Source: Novipirellula herctigrandis (GTDB lineage Bacteria; Planctomycetota; Planctomycetia; Pirellulales; Pirellulaceae). Taken from it: DNA of 36,486 nt. The notes beneath the pieces are model-generated. The model saw only the letters and a list, made by a program, of their open reading frames with translations, did no database searches and was not told the DNA's origin. The stretch is taken from assembly GCA_007859835.1 (NCBI GenBank), contig SJPJ01000001.1:1450482-1486967 (forward strand), given 5' to 3'. The position numbers were made by a program, and so were the translations under genes. Below, one piece after another: positions 26,897-33,475 of the stretch (positions within the stretch are counted from its first letter, which is position 1; every line of letters starts with the position of its first letter).

Positions 26897-26980
26897 GCCA
26901 TCCAATGGGCGCCATCCAATGGGCGCCATCCAATGGGCGCCATCCAATGGGCGCCATCCAATGGGCGCCATCCAATGGAC
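26897..26980 (+). repeat. 14-bp tandem repeat x6
   Basis: GCCATCCAATGGGC repeated at 26897, 26911, 26925, 26939, 26953 and 26967, the last ending GGAC. Each unit contains the inverted arms CCAT-ccA/ATGG, so the array can form hairpins on either strand. The 14-bp period is not a multiple of 3, so the ORFs predicted through it are unsupported. It begins 7 bp after a stop codon. Confidence 0.92.
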
Positions 26981-27012
26981 TTGGACATGGACATGGACCA
27001 GCGACGACTATA

Positions 27013-27072
27013 GCGCAGTGCCCGAAATCTTTGCGCAGTGCCCGAAATCATAGCGCAGTGCCTGCAATTGCG
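27013..27072 (+). repeat. 20-bp tandem repeat x3 running into a gene's 3' end
   Basis: GCGCAGTGCCCGAAATC plus three variable bases (27013-27032, 27033-27052), then a diverged third unit GCGCAGTGCCTGCAATTGCG (27053-27072). The stop codon of the minus-strand phytase-like gene (27048-27050) lies in the second unit, and its last codons lie in the third unit. The gene's C-terminus therefore appears to have been formed or extended by the repeat. Confidence 0.85.
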
Positions 27073-28322
27073 AAACAATAGATCTCGCTTTTGACGTTGA
27101 CGTCGAAGTCGTTGTCACAGCAAACCCACAGCGTCCGGCGACCATCTTCGAGTGGTTTTCCCCAGCACAACCCTTCGGGTTTTTCGACCGCCAAAGCGCC
27201 GCCAATCCCAAACGCCGGATCGAGCAAATCAATCAGCAACGTTTTGGTTGCCGGCAATACATTCGCTGGGATTTCTTCCGACGGCATCGACTCCAACTGG
27301 CACACGTCCGTTGCCTTTGCTGTATCAATCAAGTAGATCCGTTTGCATTTCGCCGCTTCGCCCACTTGGCCGTCTCGTTCGATTACCAAGAAACGCGTTT
27401 CATCGACTGCCAAGATCTCACTCGTCCCTGACGCGAAACTGTCGAGCCGATAATCAAATTCGTGTTCCACCATCTCTTCGCCGTCGTCGTGGTCCTTCGC
27501 CGTTGCGTCGAGAATGATACCGCGGCAATTTAGCCCGAAGCACTTATGGTCTTCGATCTTTCCGTCTTGAATCAGTGGGCTTTGCAGCATTGAAACAAAA
27601 CGCTTACCGCTGGGCGTCACCGCGATTCCTTCCAACCCACGATTTGGGAAGGTACCTCGACGGTAGGTGCCATCCTCGGTCAATTGAATACGGAATCGGC
27701 CGGGGATAGCCAATTCGGTTTCAATTTGTCCCGATGGGTCGACAATCACAATGTGCGGCCCGTATTCGTCACTCATCAGCAACGCCCCACCGGGAAGACA
27801 ACGTATCCCTTCCGGATCCATCGCAGTCCAATCATGCGAATCACCCATCGCGTGCAGGTCGTTGTCGTGAGCCGCCAACGATCCAACGACTTGCGATCCT
27901 GCTTGGGATGTCAACAATCGAGTGGCGAGCAAATCGAATTGAATCTGTTTCGTTGCCGGATCAACTTTTAAATTAACTTCGTGAAATCGACATGGATAGG
28001 AAACCGCGCCGTCACCCGCACCTCGATCCGAAAGCAAGAAAAAACGATCTTTATCGCCGCTGTAATCCATGCCCGAGAAACCGCCGAACTGGTTCGACAT
28101 CGAACCGTCCTCTAATTTACCGTGCAACCCACTTGCATCCACTGCGTGTCCATCCAACCGTACCACGCCGATCAATTCAATCGGCTTAGGATGCACCAAT
28201 CGACGCGATTCGCTACTGACCAATATCGTTTCTTCGGCCGATACGTTTGCAGTTTGCATGCTGACAAATGACGCGCAGCAGAATACAAGGACTGCAAACC
28301 GAAACGTTGATCGCTGCGTCAT
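27048..28322 (-). CDS. Exported phytase/esterase-like beta-propeller protein
   Basis: A 424-residue protein with a signal peptide (FRFAVLVFCCASFVSMQTANVSA). The body matches the phytase-like / esterase-like family of propeller proteins: GGFSGMDYSGDKDRFFLLSDRG, DPEGIRCLPGGALLMSDEYGPHI, FPNRGLEGIAVTPSGKRFVSMLQS and FLVIERDGQVGEAAKCKRIYLID are the typical blade motifs with acidic calcium- or metal-binding residues. The likely location is the periplasm; the substrate could be a phosphate ester, but this is inference. It is divergent from the electron-transfer cassette across 240 bp. The very end (CFAIAGTAL) overlaps a tandem repeat, so the true last residues in relatives may differ. Confidence 0.8.
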   Translation of the reverse strand: MTQRSTFRFAVLVFCCASFVSMQTANVSAEETILVSSESRRLVHPKPIELIGVVRLDGHAVDASGLHGKLEDGSMSNQFGGFSGMDYSGDKDRFFLLSDRGAGDGAVSYPCRFHEVNLKVDPATKQIQFDLLATRLLTSQAGSQVVGSLAAHDNDLHAMGDSHDWTAMDPEGIRCLPGGALLMSDEYGPHIVIVDPSGQIETELAIPGRFRIQLTEDGTYRRGTFPNRGLEGIAVTPSGKRFVSMLQSPLIQDGKIEDHKCFGLNCRGIILDATAKDHDDGEEMVEHEFDYRLDSFASGTSEILAVDETRFLVIERDGQVGEAAKCKRIYLIDTAKATDVCQLESMPSEEIPANVLPATKTLLIDLLDPAFGIGGALAVEKPEGLCWGKPLEDGRRTLWVCCDNDFDVNVKSEIYCFAIAGTAL

Positions 28323-28562
28323 TCTGTTACCGATTTCTTTCTTGGAACGATGGATTCACTCTAAAAGGTATGTGAAGAGAGGACGCCCGCAGTCGCTTTC
28401 TTGTGCGGCATATTGTCCGACTTTCGACGAGGCCGGAATGATAAACCCCCAACATCAGCGATGTGAGAGGAAATGATGAAGGTTTGATGAAGAAACATTG
28501 CGGGATCGGCCCTGGTTTGCCGTTGGCGAGCTTTCTGGGGACAGTTAGAATGACGCGTACCT
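28323..28562. promoter_or_regulatory. Divergent promoter region of the phytase-like gene and redox cassette
   Basis: 240 bp between divergent genes. A frame at 28463-28750 is a shadow of the following gene. I see no strong hairpin or repeat; promoters for both sides must lie here by position, but I cannot mark -35/-10 boxes with confidence. Confidence 0.4.
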
Positions 28563-29981
28563 ATGAAACACTCACCACTGGCCGTAGTTTTTCCTGCCTC
28601 ACTATCGGCTCTATGCGTTCTTCTATTCCTCAGCTGGAATGCGTTTGCTCCGACGAGCCAAATGGCTCGCCGCAAGCCGGGATTGGATGGAACGCCTCCC
28701 TCGGCAGCCAATTCGGATACCCGCGACCTCATCGCCGTCGGCGTGGTTGATGGTCCAGGCACCCGTTCAACGGTCGCAGGATCGTGGACCTCATTTCGGG
28801 GTGAAAACAACGATGCCATCTCAACGGATCCAACGAAATTAGCACGTTCATTTCCCTCGGCCGATGGGCCCCCGATTGTTTGGGAAATCGAGGTCGAAGA
28901 GGGCTACGCGGCGGCGGCAATTCGTGACGGTTGTGTCTACCTGATCGATTACGACGCCGACGAACAACTCGATACGCTTCGCTGCTTATCGCTCGACGAT
29001 GGCCAGGAAATTTGGCACAACAGCTATCCCGCACAAGTTTCCCCTAACCATGGAATGACTCGCACCATTCCCGCGATCGCGGGCGATTCGGTCGTCACAA
29101 TCGGCCCCCGATGCCACGTCGCATGCTGGGATGCCGAAACGGGAGAGTGCCGTTGGCTGTTCAGCATGGTCGAGCGATTCGGCAGCGAAGAGCGCCAGTG
29201 GTACAGCGGACAATGCCCGCTGATTGACGACGACCGCGTCATCCTTGCCCCCTGCGGCAAAGACGCGATGATGGTTGCCATCGATCTACACAGTGGCGAC
29301 GAAGTATGGCGAACACCAAACCGACATGAATGGAAGATGTCGCACGGTTCGATCTTACCCATGGAATTCGAACAAACACCGATGTACGTCTATTGTGGCA
29401 CGGGCGGAACCGCGGGAGTCTCGGCAAAGGACGGTACGCTACTTTGGGATGAAACATCGTGGGACGAACATTTTGCGACAAGCCCCTCACCGATTGGTTT
29501 GCCCAACAACCAAGTCTTTTTGTGCAGTGGTTACGACTCCATTGGTGCAATGTTCTTGAACATTAGCAAAGAAGGCGACAAATTCATCACCACGCCAGGC
29601 GAGAATCTCGACCGAAAGCAATTCAATTCCGAACAACAAACACCGGTCCTGGTTGATAACCATCTATTTGGCATTCGGAAACACCGGGGCGGCCAATTGG
29701 TTTGTATGGATTTAGAGGGAAATGAAATTTGGAACAGCGGCCGAGACAAGTTTGGCCACGGCCCTTACATGATCGCCGACAACCTAATCTTGACGCTTTC
29801 CGACCGAGGCCGACTTGTTGCTGCCGAAGCAACTACCGAAGCCTACCACCCCGTGTGGGAAACCGAAGTGTTCGAACATGGCAACGAAGCGTGGGGCCCG
29901 ATGGCAATCGCGTCTGGCCGACTAATTGTGCGTGACTTAACTCGAGTCGCCTGTTTGGATTTACGAAGCGAGAACCCATAG
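28563..29981 (+). CDS. Anchored PQQ-like (BamB-type) beta-propeller protein, cassette gene 1
   Basis: A 472-residue protein. The N-terminal hydrophobic stretch (LAVVFPASLSALCVLLFLSW, ~5-25) is a signal anchor. The propeller begins with the Planctomycete-typical SWTSFRGENNDAIST, followed by blade motifs GQEIWHNSYPAQVSPNHGMT, TGECRWLFSMVERFGSE, SGDEVWRTPNRHEWKMSHGS and LEGNEIWNSGRDKFGHGPYM. These are PQQ-like/BamB blades. I see no CxxCH and no recognisable quinoprotein alcohol dehydrogenase active-site set, and it is shorter than methanol dehydrogenase (~600). So it may be a binding scaffold or an unusual dehydrogenase. It is followed 10 bp later by the NHL gene, and the whole unit runs to 35301 on the + strand. 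Confidence 0.85.
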   Translation: MKHSPLAVVFPASLSALCVLLFLSWNAFAPTSQMARRKPGLDGTPPSAANSDTRDLIAVGVVDGPGTRSTVAGSWTSFRGENNDAISTDPTKLARSFPSADGPPIVWEIEVEEGYAAAAIRDGCVYLIDYDADEQLDTLRCLSLDDGQEIWHNSYPAQVSPNHGMTRTIPAIAGDSVVTIGPRCHVACWDAETGECRWLFSMVERFGSEERQWYSGQCPLIDDDRVILAPCGKDAMMVAIDLHSGDEVWRTPNRHEWKMSHGSILPMEFEQTPMYVYCGTGGTAGVSAKDGTLLWDETSWDEHFATSPSPIGLPNNQVFLCSGYDSIGAMFLNISKEGDKFITTPGENLDRKQFNSEQQTPVLVDNHLFGIRKHRGGQLVCMDLEGNEIWNSGRDKFGHGPYMIADNLILTLSDRGRLVAAEATTEAYHPVWETEVFEHGNEAWGPMAIASGRLIVRDLTRVACLDLRSENP

Positions 29982-29991
29982 ACGCATTCCC

Positions 29992-31140
29992 ATGTCCAAC
30001 AAAACCGCCCCAAACCCTCACACCCCGAGCCAAAACACCCCGAGTCGAACCGGGGCACCATCCGACTCGTCGCCCATTCAACACCCCAAGGGAACGGCAT
30101 CGATCGTCTTTTGGTCGATCGCCGTCGTCGTCGCTTTGTTAGCGTTATACGCCGTTTTGCAAGTCGACAATTGGGGCGACAGTGGCAACAACCTGCCGAC
30201 TCGGTTTGGGCTAGACACGGCAAAACTAGCCGCAGTCGACCCGGCGCTTGTCAACTACGCCGAAACCCAACAATATCCCATTGCAATGCAAAGCGTTCGA
30301 GGAATCGCTTCGTTACCCGACGGCGGGTTTGTCGTCGCTGGGGATAAAACCATCCAACGATTTAGCAGGGATGGAGAACCGACCGAGTCCATTTCATGTG
30401 CCGACGAACCGATATGCGTCACCGTCGCAGGCGACGACCACGTGATGGCAGGACACCTGTTCGTCGGATTCGTCGCTCGCATTGACGTTTTCGATACTCA
30501 AGGCCAATTGACCAGGACAATCGATGACGGATTCGATCCCCAAACTCAAATCACTTCGCTTGCCGTTCTCGAAGACTACATCTATGCCGCCGACGCGGGG
30601 AACCGCGTGATTGCTCGGTTCGCCGCCGATGGCAAACGCTTAGGTTCCATCGGCAAAGCCGATCCATCGCGAAAGATTCCTCCGTTCATTGTCCCAAGTG
30701 CCCACTTCGACATTGTCGGCTCGGACGACGGCATCTTGCGAGCGGTCAACCCTGGGGCTCGGCGGATCCAAGCATTCACACTCGACGGTGATTTGCTCGG
30801 TTCGTGGGGCAAAGCTTCGGCAGGGATCGAAGGATTTTTTGGGTGTTGCAACCCAGCGGCTTTGGCGTTGTTGCCGGACGGTCGCTTTGTCACAGCCGAA
30901 AAAGGGATCCCGCGAGTAAAAGTATACGCCGCCGATGGCACCTTTGAGTCCGTCGTCGCAACCACCGACATGCTATCCGCAAACGCTTCGTCCAGCATCG
31001 ACATACGGGACGACCATCGAGCCGACGTCTTAGACGTTGCAACGGATCCAAACGGCCGCGTCTTGGTGTTGGACCCCAACACTCGGGCTGTCCGAATTTT
31101 TGAACTGAAAACGGAAATGGTCTCAACCGATGAATCGTAA
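29992..31140 (+). CDS. Membrane-anchored NHL-type propeller with GCCNP motif, cassette gene 2
   Basis: A 382-residue protein with a Pro/Ser-rich N-terminus (a 15-bp x2 repeat encodes TPSQN TPSRT), then one transmembrane helix (SIVFWSIAVVVALLALYAVL, ~37-56) and a periplasmic six-bladed NHL-like propeller: VRGIASLPDGGFVVAGDKTIQRF, TSLAVLEDYIYAADAGNRVIARF, GILRAVNPGARRIQAFTLDGDLLGSWG and VLDVATDPNGRVLVLDPNTRAVRIF. A paired-Cys motif EGFFGCCNPAALALLPDG appears near residues 280-295, followed by VTAEKGIPRVKVYAADG. A Cys-Cys pair in an extracytoplasmic propeller could bind metal or form a disulfide. It overlaps the next gene by 11 nt. Confidence 0.83.
   Translation: MSNKTAPNPHTPSQNTPSRTGAPSDSSPIQHPKGTASIVFWSIAVVVALLALYAVLQVDNWGDSGNNLPTRFGLDTAKLAAVDPALVNYAETQQYPIAMQSVRGIASLPDGGFVVAGDKTIQRFSRDGEPTESISCADEPICVTVAGDDHVMAGHLFVGFVARIDVFDTQGQLTRTIDDGFDPQTQITSLAVLEDYIYAADAGNRVIARFAADGKRLGSIGKADPSRKIPPFIVPSAHFDIVGSDDGILRAVNPGARRIQAFTLDGDLLGSWGKASAGIEGFFGCCNPAALALLPDGRFVTAEKGIPRVKVYAADGTFESVVATTDMLSANASSSIDIRDDHRADVLDVATDPNGRVLVLDPNTRAVRIFELKTEMVSTDES
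30020..30049 (+). repeat. 15-bp tandem repeat x2 in cassette gene 2
   Basis: ACACCCCGAGCCAAA (30020-30034) and ACACCCCGAGTCGAA (30035-30049). It is in frame, encoding two TPSxx units in the cytoplasmic N-terminal tail. Confidence 0.6.
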
Positions 31141-31357
31141 TATTGACTACCGCGACTCGCGACGCGATCTTTTCGCTGCCATTTATCGGTGGTGCGTTTT
31201 GGCGGTGCTAGGCGTCATTTCCGCCTTGTTTGCGTTTCGCAATCAAAACGGGGATTGCACGCGGAAAACTCCTTGCCAACAGTGCGGTTTACTCCAACGT
31301 TGCGAACTGCCACAAGCGAACCGGACACGTACCGAATCCCAACCGAGGGAACTGTAA
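31130..31357 (+). CDS. Small membrane protein with Cys-rich tail, cassette gene 3
   Basis: A 75-residue protein. One transmembrane helix (IYRWCVLAVLGVISALFAF, ~18-36) is followed by a hydrophilic tail with four cysteines spaced C-x5-C-x2-C-x5-C (CTRKTPCQQCGLLQRC). The spacing suits a metal or iron-sulfur site. It starts 11 nt before the end of the NHL gene (ATG 31130) and its TAA at 31355-31357 shares its last A with the ATG of the ferredoxin gene, so it is fully coupled to both neighbours. This tight placement is why I treat it as real despite its size. The function is unknown. It could deliver electrons or metal to the ferredoxin, or be an assembly factor. Confidence 0.78.
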   Translation: MNRNIDYRDSRRDLFAAIYRWCVLAVLGVISALFAFRNQNGDCTRKTPCQQCGLLQRCELPQANRTRTESQPREL

Positions 31358-32100
31358 TGCCAACGGAGGACCAAAAAGATCGACGTGAATTCATGGCCGA
31401 TGCCATTCGCACTTCGGGCGTGATCGCAATCGCGGGCGGGGGTGGTTTTTTGACAGGCAAGCGAACCACTGCCGAAAACGACGGGGAGCCGATGGTATGG
31501 CAACTTGATCCCGACAAATGCACCGCCTGTGGAAACTGTGCAACCTATTGTGTGCTGGACGTTTCCGCCGTGAAGTGCTTCAACGCTTTCGACATGTGCG
31601 GTTTCTGTGATATTTGCACCGGCTATTTCGAAATGGACTATGAGTCACTCGACACCGCCGCAGAGAATCAAGCGTGTCCGACCGGTGCCATTGTGCGTAA
31701 GTTTGTGGAAGAAAAATCAGGACAACGCTTCTACGAGTACACGATCGACGAACCACTTTGCATCGGATGTGCAAAATGCGTCAAAGGGTGTGCGTTGATG
31801 AATGGATCCATGTATTTGCAGGTTGAACACGATCGATGCCTCGACTGCAACGAATGTGCGATTGCAACGGCTTGTCCAACCGAAGCGTTCTACCGAATCC
31901 CTGCCAGCCAAGCGGAAATCATGAAACGCCGGGGCGCAGCAGTTTTGAATGCTCGCGGCAACCAAATGCTGCGTACCGCTAGCGGTGACCAAGCAAAGCT
32001 CGATGAAGCGAATCAATTGCTATCTCGAACAGCGGTCCAACGTGATTGGCGAGAGCAACAAGCAAACCAAGAAAATGGCGGGAGCACCTCCGATGGTTAA
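31357..32100 (+). CDS. Tat-type four-cluster ferredoxin (NapG/MauM-like), cassette gene 4
   Basis: A protein of 247 residues from the ATG at 31357, preceded by GAGGGA at 31345 (6-nt spacer). The frame extends upstream through a GTG at 31189, but that would overlap gene 3 and hide the twin-arginine signal. DRREFMADAIRTSGVIAIAGGG (8-29) is a Tat-type signal. Four [4Fe-4S]-type motifs follow: CTACGNCATYC (55-65), C..CGFCDIC with the later CP, CIGCAKCVKGC and CLDCNECAIATACP. This is the four-cluster layout of NapG/MauM, which accepts electrons from a membrane polyferredoxin and passes them on in the periplasm. The gene overlaps the next one by 8 nt. No nitrate reductase genes are in the window. 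Confidence 0.87.
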   Translation: MPTEDQKDRREFMADAIRTSGVIAIAGGGGFLTGKRTTAENDGEPMVWQLDPDKCTACGNCATYCVLDVSAVKCFNAFDMCGFCDICTGYFEMDYESLDTAAENQACPTGAIVRKFVEEKSGQRFYEYTIDEPLCIGCAKCVKGCALMNGSMYLQVEHDRCLDCNECAIATACPTEAFYRIPASQAEIMKRRGAAVLNARGNQMLRTASGDQAKLDEANQLLSRTAVQRDWREQQANQENGGSTSDG

Positions 32101-33475
32101 GCAAGGATTGCGGAGGACTCTGAAGGCATCGATGCGTCTGAGCAGGCTGTTTGGACTCGCCGGTCTATTGATACTGGCGATGTCGCAGCTGAGTCACGCC
32201 AGCGACGTCATTCCGGTGCCGGAATTTAGCGATTACGAAGTTCCCATTTCAATGCCCGCGCCGGTGGAAAGCCCGGTATGGGAATGGCTTAACGTGGTGC
32301 TTTTGATCGGTGCGCTGTCGTTAGCGAGTTATTTTTCGATCGTCACGCGCAGTCGCCGTGGATTGTTTACGCTCGCGATTGCGTCGCTGCTTTGGTTCGG
32401 GTTTGCTCGATCAGGTTGCGTTTGTGCGATTGGAGCGACCCAGAACGTGGCATTGGCGATGTTCGATTCCAGCTATGCAATTCCCTGGACGATTGTTGCG
32501 ATTTTCATACTTCCGCTGATCTTCACTCTGTTTTTCGGTCGGACATTTTGTGCGGCCGTTTGTCCGTTGGGGGCCATACAAGAAGTGGTCGCCATTCGGC
32601 CGGTGAAGGTCCCATCGTGGCTCGACCATACGCTGGGGTTGGTTCCTTATATTTACCTCGGCTTGGCAGTTGTTTATGCCGCAACGGGAACAGCATTTAT
32701 CATTTGCCGATACGATCCCTTTGTTGCGATGTTCCGAATGAGCGGCAATGTGAACATGCTTGTTTTCGGCGGTTCGCTATTGCTTTTGGGGGTCTTTGTT
32801 GGTCGCCCCTATTGTCGTTACCTATGTCCTTATGGAGCGGTGCTTGGCGTGCTGTCAAAAGGATCGAAATGGCATGGACGAATCGCACCTGAAAAGTGCA
32901 TCCAGTGTCATCTATGCGAAAACAGTTGCCCCTACGGTGCCATCGCCACCCCGTCTTCGCCCCCACCAAAATCCGAACGAGCCAACGCGCGTCGCCGATT
33001 GGCCAAAACACTTGCGCTCGCGCCCGTGTTGGTGATTGCGGGTGTGCTAGTCGGAATGACGATTGGTACTCCGATGGCAAAGCTTGATCCAAATGTCCGA
33101 TTGGCCGAACGAATCATCCAAGAAGATGCTGGCGAAGTGGAAGGAACCACCGATGCAACCGACGCGTTTCGGAACACCGGACAACCCAAAAGTGAACTCA
33201 TCGATTTGGCGATTGGTATCCGCGATCGTTTTGGAACGATGGGGATGTTGTTCGGCGGTTGGGTTGGATTCGTGATTGGCATCAAGTTAATCTCTCTGTC
33301 GCTGCAACGAAAACGCGTCGACTATGAACCCGACCGGTCCAGGTGTGTTTCCTGTGCACGTTGCTATTGGTATTGCCCTGGTGAACAAGTGCGATTGGGG
33401 CTTGTTGGTGACGTTTCGGACTTGGTGCCATTGAACGTCGATGCAATCGAAGCGGAAAAGGCGGTTTCCAAATGA
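32093..33475 (+). CDS. Membrane polyferredoxin (NapH/MauN-like), cassette gene 5
   Basis: A 460-residue integral membrane protein. The start at 32093 has a GGGAG Shine-Dalgarno at 32080-32084 and overlaps the previous stop by 8 nt (ATGGTTAA); the frame opens at 31949. An N-terminal signal-like helix (LSRLFGLAGLLILAMSQL) is followed by about seven membrane helices. Key motifs are CVCAIGATQN, FCAAVCPLGAIQE and YCRYLCPYGAVLG (paired CxxxCP, as in NapH/NosR-type proteins), then CIQCHLCENSCPYGAI, and near the C-terminus a second ferredoxin site CVSCARCYWYCPGEQ. In NapH/MauN such proteins oxidise quinol and feed electrons to the partner ferredoxin. Ends in ATGA overlap with the next gene. Confidence 0.87.
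   Translation: MVKQGLRRTLKASMRLSRLFGLAGLLILAMSQLSHASDVIPVPEFSDYEVPISMPAPVESPVWEWLNVVLLIGALSLASYFSIVTRSRRGLFTLAIASLLWFGFARSGCVCAIGATQNVALAMFDSSYAIPWTIVAIFILPLIFTLFFGRTFCAAVCPLGAIQEVVAIRPVKVPSWLDHTLGLVPYIYLGLAVVYAATGTAFIICRYDPFVAMFRMSGNVNMLVFGGSLLLLGVFVGRPYCRYLCPYGAVLGVLSKGSKWHGRIAPEKCIQCHLCENSCPYGAIATPSSPPPKSERANARRRLAKTLALAPVLVIAGVLVGMTIGTPMAKLDPNVRLAERIIQEDAGEVEGTTDATDAFRNTGQPKSELIDLAIGIRDRFGTMGMLFGGWVGFVIGIKLISLSLQRKRVDYEPDRSRCVSCARCYWYCPGEQVRLGLVGDVSDLVPLNVDAIEAEKAVSK

Noticed and set aside
26897-26980. CRISPR-like array
   Set aside because: The units are directly adjacent with no spacers, are only 14 bp long, and there are no cas genes.
28563-29981. PQQ-dependent methanol/alcohol dehydrogenase
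   Set aside because: The protein is shorter than usual, lacks the expected active-site and Cys-Cys motifs and has no haem site. It fits the BamB-like PQQ-repeat type better.
31357-33475. Periplasmic nitrate reductase (Nap) or methylamine dehydrogenase cluster
   Set aside because: NapG/NapH-like proteins are present, but no NapA/NapB or MauA/MauB-like genes are in the window; the partners are propeller proteins.
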